Shown here in pieces: positions 21,791 to 33,248 of a stretch of 64,000 nt of DNA. The DNA lies in the NCBI GenBank assembly GCA_035772735.1, contig JASDFA010000006.1, forward strand, positions 12,170,001 through 12,234,000, read 5' to 3'. The first letter of the stretch is position 1. Every line of letters begins with the position of its first letter. The notes beneath the pieces were generated by a model that saw only the letters and a program-made list of their open reading frames with translations, did no database searches and had not been told where the DNA came from. The position numbers and the translations under genes are program-made. Source of the DNA: Datura wrightii (Eukaryota; Streptophyta; Magnoliopsida; Solanales; Solanaceae).

Positions 21791-24784
21791 TCAGAATGAG
21801 ATCCACGAAGCACCAACCCTATCCCGAGGAATTAGGCGCAGTTCAGATCCATGTTTAAGAAAGACATTACCTGAAACAACATTTAAGTTCAAAGAAATTC
21901 AAAAACTGATAATCTAGGAAGATAAAATTCAGAACTCAAGGATAAAATATTTAATCACGTCAGGGTAAATGGATAAATTTCCAAGACAGTTGTGGCTAAA
22001 GAGTCGGAGAAATCCACAATGTATAGGCATGAAGAGATTCTCCACGGGAATATCTTTAAGCATTCTTAAATTGCTCCAAACCAAAAGAAAAGATAAAAGA
22101 GACTCCCAACGATTTTATTCTTTGGCTAACAAATAAAGTTTTTTTATAGCACTTTTTAGAAGAAGAAAAAAAAGACTTATACGGTACCTTGAGTTCCATG
22201 CATTTACTCTTTCTCGCGTTAACAGCTTTTCAATTGTGCCTTTCTAATCTATTCTAGAGGCAATTAAATTCACAACAACAGAAAAAAAGAATACAAAGGA
22301 AAAGACTATATACAATTTGCACGCTTTCTTACTTCATCCAAAAACTTATAAGGCAGTTTAATTAAATCTATAGCTCTTATTCATCGGTACACTTGATTTT
22401 CCCAAATAACTCTAGTGAAAACGCCCTTAACCGCTGTCTAAGTTGTGACTCAATCACTCTTCCTCATCACTTTCAAATACAATCTAGTGAAACATATAGT
22501 GACATATAAATATAGCATCTTTGTCTTTGAGAAATTTCCACTGGAGACACAAACCATGTCATTCTGGTTATAGATCTCTGGATTTTGGTAAAGAGCTCAA
22601 CGAATAGACCATATTTTTTGTTAGACAAGACACCTTCCTTGAAAATTTCATGGATCTTAATGCACTAATTTATTATCAGACACGAGGAATATATATTAAA
22701 ACTTCCATTCCAGAGATCATTTATCATCCACAAAACAAACAAACCATTTATTTAGAGGGGGAAAAAAGATACAGGAGGTAACTACAAAATATTCTTGTAA
22801 AGTATAACATTACCTGCACTTTGTTGAGGATTAATCCCCACTCCATCTGCAACAAGACAAAAGAACAAAAAAAATTATAATTAAAAAAAAAAAAGAAACA
22901 TAGTACAATCTTATAATAAAAGTCCAAGCTTTTCTAATTATTACATGCAACAATAAGAACCCTACTTTTTTACTACCCTTTTGTCATTGAAACTGAAGAG
23001 TAAAATATCAGAGCATTGAAAGAACCTGAAGATATTACTCTTTTGGTACCAAATAGGAAAACTGAATTTACGCTGTCAATCTCAAACATCAAGTTATTAA
23101 CAGGAAATAATTCAATTGCTCTCCTTTCGACCTTAATCCAAAGAGTTACCTGAAAATTTGAGATTCACTGAGACCAGCTATGACCTATGAGGAATTGATG
23201 ACCAGTACACATCATTTTTATTCACAAATAGGAAAAAGGATTCCATAGAAGGATTACACCACTGTAATACAGAGTTCTTTTCGGTGACACCTGCCTTGAC
23301 TAATTTGTTTATATATAATTGTATAGTTCATAGGATAAATTTCTCTTTATAGCTAAATAAATATTATTAAGAAAGCACCTAGAAGTGCAATGCAAAATTT
23401 ACCAAAAATTATCAACCCACAGGACAAAATCCACCATTCATAAGACAAAATCACAAAATAGCAGATCCAAGACCACCTAAAATCCCAATGGGAGTATTCT
23501 AAATTGAGAAATTTAAGGCTGCTAATGCTATAAACCATCGTCTGGTATACCCGTGATAGCATTTCTTCACAAGTTTTCTGTTGGGTTCAAAGCTGATGTT
23601 GTTTTCTGGTTTTCTGTTAGAATTTCTCATACTGGTTGAGGGAAGGGGCTATTGTCTGCTTATGAGATAACTTTTTCGATTGAGTTAGGCTCCATCTCCA
23701 TTTCTTTTACATGGTACTAGAGTCACATCCATCCTATTATTGGTTTACTTAGACTAGGATCCCATGTTATATTCTCAAGGCTCCATTCAGCCCTGGACGT
23801 ATGTAAGGGTGTTAGAATGTCCAAACACTGGTTGAAGGAATGATTGTTGTCTCCTTATAAAGCCCTCTTTTTATAAATCGAAAGGTTTCATTAATAAACA
23901 GGTAGGCGTCAAGTCAGCCTCATCAGCTAGTTTATGTTTGTAAATTAGGCCCTGTATCCATTTTCTAAGACTTGCTAGTCTCCTCATTCTAGCTACAGAA
24001 ATTGATTTCTTCCATAAGTTATACTCCCTCTGTTTCAATTTATGTTTCCAAGTTACTATTTGGAGAGTCATAGAATGCTTTCTTTGACCACGACCTTTTC
24101 AAGTACTTGTTAAATATTTTGAATTGCTAATATCTTGACTTATAGTAATGGTTTTGTAGTTTCTAAATGTAAAACTTTTGTTTTAAAAGAAAATTTAAGA
24201 TTTTATGTCCAAATTCACATGAAATTTAGTTAGTTTGACCGTCATACAATTGAAACTGATGGAGTGGTATTAATATTGAAGTTCCACAAGATTTGTTCAT
24301 GATGAAATCAAAATATCATAGTTTTCACTTAATCAATCAATCAACTACGCCACAATCCCAATTTGGGTCAGCAGAAAAAGGAATTTATTTTGCGTTTCGG
24401 GGAACCAAACCTGGATTTTTCGGGTGAGAGCTCACGTATACTAACCGACTAGACTAAATCAAAAAACAATAAAAACAGACAATCCATAAGTGAAGGTGAA
24501 AGAAGAAGGATACCATTAGTTATGATGGCGCTTGTTTGAGGAGGGACTTTGAATTCCTCAGCGGCAAATTTGAGAACAGCGGTGAACGGAGCTGCCTCTG
24601 GAACGCTAAAACTGATCGAACAATAGAAAATCCATGTGATAACACAAATCATATATCAATTTATGGCAAAAGAGAGAGGAGAAAGAGCGAGGAAAACGTA
24701 CACTTTGAATGGCAATTTGGGATCGGAAGTAAGAGTGACTTTGAACGACACTTTTCCTCCAGCAGCAGCCCCGCCACTCGCCAT
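21791..24784 (-). CDS. UFM1: Ubiquitin-fold modifier 1 (four exons, 97 aa)
   Basis: Exons on the minus strand: 24784-24702, 24611-24514, 22846-22814 (33 nt) and 21870-21791. They join in frame, with GT-AG at all three introns, to a 97-residue protein. Recognisable blocks are KVSFKVTLTSDPKLPFKVFS, VPEAAPFTAVLKFAAEEFKV, PPQTSAIITNDGVGINPQQS and GNVFLKHGSELRLIPRDRVG. UFM1 is a ubiquitin-like protein activated by UBA5, passed to UFC1 and attached by UFL1 to targets, notably ER-associated ribosomes, with roles in ER stress and ER-phagy. The precursor has six residues (ASWISF) after the conserved Val-Gly, to be removed by a UfSP protease to expose Gly91. The 1.67-kb second intron carries TRIM, Stowaway and SINE insertions. 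Confidence 0.97.
23615..23890 (+). mobile_element. TRIM-like LTR element remnant in UFM1 intron 2
   Basis: Two similar segments lie about 195 bp apart: TGTTAGAATTTCTCATACTGG at 23615 and TGTTAGAATGTCCAAACACTGG at 23810. Each continues with GGTTGA-GGAA-G---TTGTCT. Between them, right after TTTCTTTTACA, is TGGTACTAGAGTC (23712), two changes from the initiator-Met tRNA primer-binding site TGGTATCAGAGC. LTR, primer-binding site and second LTR in under 300 bp is a terminal-repeat retrotransposon in miniature. It sits antisense to UFM1. Confidence 0.6.
24022..24269. mobile_element. Diverged Stowaway-type MITE in UFM1 intron 2
   Basis: The left end is CTCCCTCTGTTTCAATTTATG and the reverse complement of the right end is CACTCCATCAGTTTCAATTG, giving inverted ends with TA at both borders (about 24022 and 24268). 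Length about 245 bp. This matches the Stowaway layout (TA target site, CTCCCTCYGT ends) with some erosion. Confidence 0.75.
24330..24464 (-). mobile_element. Chimeric SINE: tRNA-Glu(CTC)-related head and RTE-type tail
   Basis: Read on the minus strand, 24462-24391 follows a plant tRNA-Glu closely: AGTCTAGTCGGTTAGTATAC (D arm), GAGCTCTCACCC (anticodon CTC), then AGGTTTGGTTCCCC (T arm). The acceptor stem does not pair, so it is not a tRNA gene. It continues into CCCAAATTGGGATTGTGGCG TAGTTGATTGATTGATT (24366-24330), which resembles the 3' end of RTE LINEs with a short (TTGA)n tail. Head plus LINE-like tail of about 135 bp makes a SINE. Inserted in UFM1 intron 2. Confidence 0.65.
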
Positions 24785-25164
24785 TTTTCCTCTCACTTGT
24801 GAATTCTGATATTGCGTTTGGGAATTTTTCTGCGTTTGGAAGAGAAGCCAAAGCCACCTTTGATTTTGCTCTTACTTTTTTACTTTTCCAGTTTTGGGCC
24901 TTTTCCTTTTGGGCCTTAATTACAAGATGCTGTGTAGCAGCCAATCAGATGTGACCATGTTTAGCATGCGTGTGCCACTTTTGAGGGAGGAAAAAGAATT
25001 CAATTGCACATACATTCTTTAAAATTAAACACTTTAGCTTTTTAAAATCAAACAATTATACAGGTGTACAGACAAATCTCATTTACCGTGACGGGTTTTT
25101 TTCGTAAATTAAATTTGATTTAATATATATATATCCTTACTACAGCGGCAAAAAATATTTTTGA

Positions 25165-25292
25165 TATATTTTTATTCTTAAATTAGTCAATAAATATTTT
25201 TTATATATATAAAATTATTAAATTAAATATTTATATATTTTTATTTGTATATCAAAAAAAATATTTGTTGACCAATTTAATAATAAAAAATG
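25165..25292. repeat. AT-rich inverted repeat (small foldback element)
   Basis: TTATTCTTAAATTAGTCAAT…AATATTTTTT on the left is mirrored by the reverse complement TTATTATTAAATTGGTCAAC…AATATTTTTT on the right. The stem is about 55 bp with a short loop. It looks like a small MITE; no target duplication is clear in such AT-rich sequence. Confidence 0.6.
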
Positions 25293-26392
25293 TAAATAAC
25301 ATTAATCTTTACTCGTAAAGTTATGATCATAACTAGTGGACACTATTTTAATATAATTTCTTTTATATATTCCTACCTCAAACTTACTATGTTCATGATA
25401 TTAATGATGATTATGATAAATATTATAATATTTATTTTTATACATAATATATTTTTTATAAAATATTATTATACAATATTTGAGTATGACTGTTATGGAG
25501 TAATTTTACAAAGAGTGTACTGCTATACTGAACAACACTATTGTTATAAGTAAAATGTTGTTATAGAGAAGTAAAATATAATATGAAAAATCGGTTCTAG
25601 AAAAAATCAGGTCGTTATAATGAAATGTTGCTATAATGAATCATTATTATAACAAGATTTAAATGTACTATAAAAATTTCAAAAATTATATCTAAAATTA
25701 GACATTGTGGGTTTGCTTCGTATTTTTTCGTTTCGGTTAATAAGAATATTTTTTCAGAAAAATAATTTTTAAAAAAATAAAGAAACTGACTTTCCTAATG
25801 AAAATAGAGAAAATAAATCGCATTGTCTCTTCTTCATCCCACCCCCACAAAATTGAGAAAATTAATTAATGACAATTATTTTTGAAATGGTTGTGAGAGT
25901 AGGGAGGAGATAATGTAACTTGTTTTCTCTATTTTTATTAGACTAGTCTAAGCGTATGCGGGTCGCGCGTGTCTTTTATATTAATAAGAACAAATTTATC
26001 AAATAGCATGAATAATATTTTAAAAATATGTTCTTTCTTCAGTTTGTTTTAGTATTTTTTCAATGAACAAAAATGTCATAGAAATAACATTTGATTAAAA
26101 GATAAGAAAAATTATTCGCTTTTACATGACCACTTAAATATATGCATTATATGTAATATATAAATATTAATATTTCTATATATTTCAAATAAAGAAGAAT
26201 TTAATGCATAAAATTTACTTAATTTTAAAATTCTAAATTTTAGAAAAATAATAAAATAATTATTTTGTCAAGTGTGAATTCTATTTTTGAAAGGATAAAA
26301 AGGTGAATGATATATATTTAGTAATAACTTAATTTTTAACTTTTTATTTTACTCTTCACGAGATGATTTCAACTTATTTTTTTCCTCTTTCT

Positions 26393-26434
26393 CTTAATTT
26401 ATGTGTTTAGTCAAACACTTCACATAAATTAAAA
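26393..26434. repeat. Short foldback related to Stowaway ends
   Basis: AATTTATGTG…CACATAAATT forms a near-perfect hairpin with a 20-nt loop, and sits downstream of a stretch (26.3 kb, TTTTACTCTTCACGAGATGATTTCAAC) that resembles the interior of the MITE at 32.2 kb and 34.95 kb. Probably a collapsed MITE end. Confidence 0.5.
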
Positions 26435-26719
26435 CGACAAAAATAGTGTGGATTTCACTAAAGAGAGTGAATAACAAGAGCTCGCGATTAATTAAAACAA
26501 CTTAAACTATGTTGTGTTTCTATAAAAAAGAAAATCGATTATATAATTTTTTTAAAAGAAAAAGAAAAAAGTGAGAAGGAATTCACGTATTAGTACATAA
26601 TAAAATTACACTCTCTAATTTATTTTTTCGTATGAAAATCGTGTGATGGAGACTTAGTTAGTTTAATAAATAATTGATTGGTATATAAATTAACAGAATT
26701 GTAGTTGATTTTAAAGTCC

Positions 26720-27738
26720 TAAGGGACCATTTGATTATGGATTAGACTCAAGTTAATACATGAATAACTTAGTCATTCATGTATTAATTGTATACATTAT
26801 TTGGTTTCTAAATAGGATAAAAATTATTCATTTATTAATTTTATACAATGTTTGGTTGGTAGGTTCTGAATGTTGTATAAAAGTTATTAATGTATTAATT
26901 TTATACGGTGTTTTGTTGTGTTTTGGTAATTTTACATAATTAATACTCACATAACTTATGAAAAAATCTATATATAATTTTATGCGGGATAGTAAGTTGA
27001 ATAAATTATATGAGTATTAGTTATACATGAATTAAAATATATAATAAAATTACACATTTACCTCTATCAATTTATTTTTAAAATAATATTTTATAATATA
27101 TTATAATAAAATTTATTAGGATTTAGATTTTAGGTCATAAAAACATAAATTATCCGTCTATTTATTCCTATTTTCCTATTCAGTTGAAATTTTGTTCAAT
27201 TTCAATCTTCATTATAAATTTATAATTAATGTTAATATTATAAAATCATGATTCATAATAATCAAAAATAGTCCATTTTGTAATAAAAAATATAAAATTT
27301 CATAAATTTTTTAGGTATAAGGATAATAATATGTATAATAACACAATAAAAGTAGTAGTCTTGTTATTCGGTATACATTTACACTTCCATTTTATTCTAT
27401 TTTTTAAAAAATAATATTCAATTATACAACAGAATTTTATACTATAACGTATTTATCTTTGTTTACTTATTTATTTGTAAATAATATATATTAATTTACA
27501 AAAAATTAAATATTTAATAATCAATGATTTATGTATTGTAATTTCTACATAACTAAACCCTACACAAATAATACATACATAACTAATACTTGCATAACTA
27601 ATACTTACATAACTAATACACGAATAACTAAAACCTACACAACTAATCCCTGCATAAAATAATACATAGATTCCCACATAACTAATTCATGTATTACTAA
27701 TACCTGCATAACTCTAACTTGTAACCAAATATCCCTGA
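26720..27738. mobile_element. Tourist-like (PIF/Harbinger) MITE (putative)
   Basis: The left end TAA|GGGACCATTTGATTATGG (from 26723) and the reverse complement of the right end GGGATATTTGGTTACAAG (ending 27735) are imperfect inverted repeats of the GGG--NTTTGG type. Subterminal words such as AATACATGAATA occur near both ends. The flanking triplets are TAA and TGA, near the expected 3-bp TWA duplication. About 1 kb, non-coding. Confidence 0.55.
27545..27722. repeat. Tandem 14-15 bp repeat (ATAACTAATACTTGC)
   Basis: About ten imperfect units of the type ATAACTAATAC(T/C)TGC. This produces a repetitive Ile-Ser-Tyr open frame on the minus strand that is not a gene. It lies in the right arm of the Tourist-like MITE. 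Confidence 0.85.
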
Positions 27739-27996
27739 ATGTTAGGACTTTTAATATAAGTTCAAATAAAAAAAGATTTAAGAAGCAAAATTTTAGTCAT
27801 TTTTAAAATACTAAATATTAGGAGTTTACCTTTTACAAATTAGTAAATATCTATAATAATTAAATAACACTAATTGAAAAATATAGTAAATGACAATTTT
27901 GTCTACCGTGAAATTTTTTAGTAAAGGGCGAAAAATTCAATCAACATTTCTAAGGACATTCGTGCTTTATATCTACAAATAATATTTTTTAAGTAA

Positions 27997-28108
27997 GCCT
28001 TGGTGGACAGAGTTACCTAGTACCTGTTGCTGGTGGGAGATGGCAGGTGCCTCGTGGAATTAATCGAGGTGCGTGCAAGCTGGTCCGGACACCACATTTA
28101 TAAAAAAT
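27997..28108 (+). mobile_element. SolS-type SINE, 5'-truncated
   Basis: TTGGTGGACAGAGTTACCTAG … GTGGGAGATGGCAGGTGCCT … GGTGCGTGCAAGCTGG … CCGGACACCACATTTATAAAAAA is the conserved body and 3' end of a SINE family found across Solanaceae, with an A-rich tail. The tRNA-like head is missing. Confidence 0.8.
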
Positions 28109-29717
28109 AGGATATTTTGTTAAGTAAATATGAGTAAATTTTATGCATATAGTGAATGTTAGATTAGTTGATGAAATCTAAAAAAAATACCAAAGATTAT
28201 TCCATCGGAAGATTATATTGCACCTTCAAATGAAATAAAATTATTTGAAAAAGTAATAGTAGAAAAGTGATTGTTGCATTCTTGAACTATAGTGTTGTCG
28301 TTGAATTCAACCTCAATCTCCTTATTTACTAATACAAAATTAGGATTAACACTATTAATGCGTCAGTTTATGATGCAGCAGATTTTGTCTTGTTGTAAAT
28401 ATTTTTTCACTTTTCAATATAATTATTGAAAAGAATAGCATAAACTTTTGTGCCCTACAAAAATTAAACTTTAATAGTATATGTAAATATATATATATAT
28501 AATAAAGTAGATAAGAACTCAAACATATATGTAAAAATGTAAAATATAAATATAGAATATAATACGAAAAAGAATTATTACCTCTTCATCAATTAATGTT
28601 AAAGTCATTGGTGTGCATTCCTTTGTTACCTTTCTTATACTCTTTTACTAATCCAACTCCAATTACTAAGACTTTTATTATCCAATGAGAATCATATTGC
28701 CTTAAGTTATTAATTGACACAATTCGTTCATGAAATCCTTTTCAGATTCTATTACAAAGATAATCTAAAATAAATTTTGCACATGATTTATAATTATAAT
28801 AATTTATAATTTTATATAAAAATATATATTTTATGAGAGGAAGAGATTATTTTACCTGTATAGATTAAACTTGTGAATATATGAATAGATGAAGAATGTC
28901 TGTTACAAATAACACAAAATTTAAATCACATAATATTAATATAAGACTCAATTAAAGGAGCTAATGTAGTATCAATATTAGACTCTAAAGAAGATAATCT
29001 AAATTAAATTATTTTGAATATAAACAATTTGAACTGATATAAAAATATACTGTTATCTTTCAAATCCGCAATATAAAAGAATCATAACATGAAGAAAAAA
29101 AAAGATAGATTAACACGAAAATACACAAGGTTGGTGATTGAATCAAAAGTGTTGATGTAGAAGAGTTGATGAATTAAATTATGCTATTATAAATTCTTTT
29201 ATAAAAGTGAAAGAATTTAAAAGTATAAAAATATTAGGATATTACGATTAATTTTTTTAATCAAAAAAGAAAACAAAATTTCATAACTATGGAAAAAGGA
29301 AAAAAAATATCAAAAAGGGAAGTACATTTGTTTTATTTTATTGTTGTTGTTTTTTTTTTTTTCAAATTGCCCTGCCATCAAAAAGGGAAAAAAATCTTTT
29401 CCAAAATTGAAAAGGAAAGAAAAATTTTGTGGAGGTTTTAATTTTTATTTTTTTAGGTTTATATTATAAATAAAATTATGTTACAATAAAAAATTTAATA
29501 TTATAAAATAAGATGCTGAAAATAATAAAAAAATAATAATTTAAAATAATAATTATGTAAAAATAATAAATGACAATTTTATCTATTGTGACGTCTTTTA
29601 ATAAATGACTAAAAGTTCAATCAACATTTATAAGGACCTCCATACTTTTAATATAGTATAGGTAAATCATTTTCCTTATAAAAATAATATTTTTTAAAAA
29701 TTTTAAACAATCAAATA

Positions 29718-29719
<2 letters not shown>

Positions 29720-29771
<52 letters not shown>
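29720..29771. repeat. (TA)n microsatellite
   Basis: About 26 uninterrupted TA units. Confidence 0.95.
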
Positions 29772-29776
<5 letters not shown>

Positions 29777-30094
29777 TTTTTTCGGCCGAACTAAACACAC
29801 CCTCAGCTTATGTTAATCGCTCTAACTATCAGCAATTGTGCCAACTCATGATGGAACATACTAATATTCACTTTATATTATCTTTTCGAGATTGAATGTG
29901 TTGGGAAAGCAGTTTGAAAAAGTGTTTTTGAGCCAGACACTTTCTTTATTTATTTGCGTTTAATGGGGATTTGAATCTAAATAATTTAGATTTTAGGTTA
30001 TTAAATGTATTTATTTTCACTAAGATTTATGTATTTATTTGATTTGACTAGATTTTAATTATTAAGATCTGAAACAAAGTCTTAATATATTAAT

Positions 30095-30590
30095 ATGTAT
30101 GATTGTGGGGATAATTTTCACCACTTTATCCACAACTACCGACCGCTACGACTAACCACCTCTATTATCACAACCACCATCACTATTATTGTCGCCAATC
30201 ACCACCATTGTCACCATCATCGTCGTCATCACCGCCGCCACCTCTACCATCACTGCGATCAATCCCCATTACCAACCATCTCTATCGTCACAACTAACAC
30301 CACCACCAACTACCACCACCACATCGTCAGACCACCACACATTGTTCAGTTACCATCATCAACACCGCTAACTACTAATAGCAACCAACTTCACCATCAT
30401 AATCACCACTATCAACCGCCACCGTAACCTCAACCACTAAATACCAACCACCTCCATCATCACAATTATCACCACCACAATTAATAGCAACTATCACCAT
30501 CACAATTACTAGCAACTATCAACACCACCACTATTATTAGCTACTAACACCAATTATTATCACTGTCATCACTACAAACCATATCCTTCA
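30095..30590. repeat. CAN-rich minisatellite (ACC/ATC/CAC triplets)
   Basis: About 500 bp made almost entirely of ACC, ATC, CAC and CAA triplets on the + strand. It is locally GC-richer than its surroundings and leaves open frames in more than one phase (His/Thr/Pro-rich). It has no conserved domain, start context or splice signals, so it is a degenerate triplet repeat and not a gene. Confidence 0.8.
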
Positions 30591-31379
30591 TCGCTAATAA
30601 ACATAAATATATTATTTTATTATATAATAAATTTACTTTATTAAATTATTTTTTTAATATTTAATTATTTTTTATTTAAATATTATATTTAATATGTTTA
30701 TAAATAAATAAATTATGCATATTCAGATATTAAAAAATAATATGTTAATCATTCAAATATAAACATCTTAATCTTAATAAAAACAAACACAATGAATCAT
30801 ATCAATATGACACAAATATCATAGAAACGTAAATCTCAACTTTTGAAGTGTTCGGTTAGGCACAAGTCTCAATCTTCTGGTCGTTCAATTAGACATAAGC
30901 CTGGAGAATTTTTTTAAAATTAAGCCAAAATTGCTTAAGTAATTATTTTTTATACTTAAATTCTCAAATACTAATCTATAGGAAACTCTCAAACCAAAAC
31001 AACTCAAAATTCAAAAAACATCTTCTAATTTTTTATCCTTATTTTACACTTCTTTCTTTTTGTCGTTTATTGAGTAATTAATCAATATAACTTGTCGATT
31101 TTTAATTTTTAAATTTAGAATTTTATCAGTCTCAATTTAGTTTAGATATTGTTCGATAGTCTCTGTTTTTTTAATATATTATTTATATTATAATGAGTAT
31201 TTGTGATTTATTTTTTTAGTTTTAAGTTTTCAAACAATAACTTTAAATTATTATCCTTTTCAAACTATTAAGAATTATAGTATCATTTTTATAACTTTAA
31301 GTATATTCTATTATTTCTATCACAGTGGTATTATAGGTATAATATATTTTTACGTCTTTCACTTTTCAAGTTAAAAAAA

Positions 31380-31385
<6 letters not shown>

Positions 31386-31418
<33 letters not shown>
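31386..31418. repeat. (TA)n microsatellite
   Basis: About 16 TA units in AT-rich intergenic DNA. Confidence 0.95.
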
Positions 31419-31421
<3 letters not shown>

Positions 31422-32189
31422 TATATTTTAATATTAATTTATAAAATATTAAAAAAATAATTATTTATAAAACTTATGCCATGCAATATGAATCTTACGT
31501 CTCATCTTATCTCATATTAGATAAAATATCCCATCTCATGTCCACATTTTTAAAAATACTTGTCAGAAAAGTTGCAAAAATTACAAGATGATTCACATGC
31601 AAATGAATTGATAGTGAAAAGTTGCTATCAATTTGATGTTCCACATATTAACCTTCGACTCTTTTGCTCCTTGTGTGCTGTGATGTTCATGATGGCATAT
31701 TTAACCTTTTTGGACAAATTTTTAAACGTTAAAAGTATTTATATATATTTTAAAAAAATTTATTTTAAAAAATAAGGTATTTAGTTAAATTTTTAAGAAA
31801 AAATAAATATTTTTAAAGAGTAACAAAAGTTTTTTAAAAAAATAATTCTTTTAAAAACACTTTTTTAAAAAGTATACACTTAGAAATATTCTTGAAAAAT
31901 TTGACCAAAAACAAAATCATGCTCAAAAAATATTTTTTAAATTTATTGATCAACACAAACTGTTTCTCATTAAAAATATTTTTTTAAATAATATTTTTAA
32001 AGTAAACTGATTTTAAAAGTTTAGCTAAATAAACTATCAATCAATATAAAATATTTATTTTCTTTTATATGCGCATATATAGTACTAAAAGCAGTAAGGT
32101 ACTATTATTAATCATCAATAATTAAAATTTAATTTAATTTTATCAGTTCATTTATATATCATAGTTGTAATATTATGACATTTCTATAT

Positions 32190-32415
32190 TTTTTTTAATT
32201 TATGTGATTGTTTTTAGTCAATACTATAAAGATTAATATCTTTTTATATTTAGTAATAATTTAACTTTAAATTTTTTATTTTACACTTAATAAAATGATT
32301 TATAACGATAAAAATCTCTATGACTTATTCTAAATTACAATTTTCAAAAGTATTTTTTTTTCTTTTAAACTTTATACACAGTCTAATACTTTAATATAAA
32401 TTAAAATAAAAGAAA
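32190..32415. mobile_element. Diverged Stowaway-type MITE (putative)
   Basis: The left side TTTTTTAATTTATGTGATTG and the right side AATATAAATTAAAATAAAAG are rough inverted repeats. The interior (TTTTACACTTAATAAAATGATTTATAAC … CTATGACTTATTC … TTTTCAAAAGTATTTTT) resembles the MITE at 34948-35183 read backwards. The CTCCCTC termini themselves are gone. Confidence 0.45.
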
Positions 32416-33248
32416 TATCCACGTTATTTTAATTTATACAGTAATATAATTACTTAGAGAGTTAACAATTGTTTTCCCTATCATATTCTTCTTTAAAAGT
32501 TTTAAATATTTTAAATCATTGTAATTATTATGCCATATAGTTTTTTTTAATATAATAATATCACTAGAATAAACTCTAAGATCAAACATGATATTACAAT
32601 ACAAAAATAGTGTAGACGAGCACAAGGTCTTCCTCTTTAATGATATTATTGAGTCAGTAAATAACTATAATTATTATGATGATGTGTCATAATTGTGTTT
32701 AATAAAACTCTGATAGACCTTTCTATTAGGGATCTCATCGAATTAAGCCTACCGCTATCGGTTTAATAATTTATCTGTCATGCTAAATTAATTAATAATA
32801 TAAAATATGTAATAAAATAAAAAATATTCACACTTATAATTGAGCTCAATATAAGTTTATTTTTTTTAAAAAATTTAAATATATAAATTTTATTTTAAAA
32901 AATTTGAATAATTTATAAGGGATTCACACACACCAAAAAAAAAAAAAAAAAGAAATTACTCCACATTCATTCTCTTACTTGGAACTTTGCCCCCAATAGT
33001 GAAAAGAAAACGAAGATATAAATGTAATGCCCAGAGGAGTCCGCCAGTGCTGACTTACTGAACCTGTAACGGAAACGACTGACGGCAAAATCCTTGAAAA
33101 ATATCTTCTTCGCAAACACCAATTAAACCTTATATTCCGATCACCGGATGACATCTCCGGCTTCCGGAACCCTCCTCGATTTCCCAACCTACTTATAAAT
33201 CACACACTAATTTTCAGTACTGCCACTCTGCGCAACTTTTCAGCTTCC

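Larger units (their letters stand above)
25943..29661 (-). mobile_element. Helitron-like region, minus orientation (putative, nested)
   Basis: On the minus strand the 3' end at 25943 reads CGCGCGACCCGCATACGCTTAGA and then CTAG-T, a GC-rich hairpin followed by CTAG, which fits a Helitron 3' terminus. The candidate 5' end at 29661 reads CCTATACTATATTAAAAGTATGGAGG. A second copy of this 5' region (about 90 bp, same GTTGATTGAA and GACAAAATTGTCATT words) is at 27891-27985, so the block may be two nested or tandem elements. No Rep/helicase coding is seen. Boundaries are tentative. Confidence 0.35.
24785..33248. other. AT-rich, transposon-rich spacer between the divergent UFM1 and membrane-protein genes
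   Basis: About 8.5 kb with no host coding sequence recognised. Its parts are listed separately: an inverted-repeat element (25.16 kb), a probable Helitron-like element (25.9-29.7 kb) with a Tourist-like MITE and a SINE, microsatellites, a CAN-rich minisatellite (30.1 kb) and a Stowaway-related stretch (32.2 kb). The edges must hold the UFM1 promoter and the 5' UTR of the 33249 gene. Confidence 0.6.

Noticed and set aside
24391..24462. tRNA-Glu(CTC) gene on the minus strand
   Set aside because: The D, anticodon and T arms are recognisable, but the 7-bp acceptor stem does not pair and the sequence runs on into a LINE-like tail; read as a SINE.
24606..24944. 112-residue minus-strand frame across the UFM1 start
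   Set aside because: It reads the UFM1 first exon and 5' flank in another frame; the UFM1 frame is supported by family and splice sites.
27471..27677. 68-residue Ile-Ser-Tyr repetitive frame
   Set aside because: It is the translation of a 14-15 bp tandem repeat, and no coding signals surround it.
30095..30427. 110-residue His/Thr/Pro-rich frame
   Set aside because: Generated by the CAN-triplet repeat, open in more than one phase; no splice or start context.
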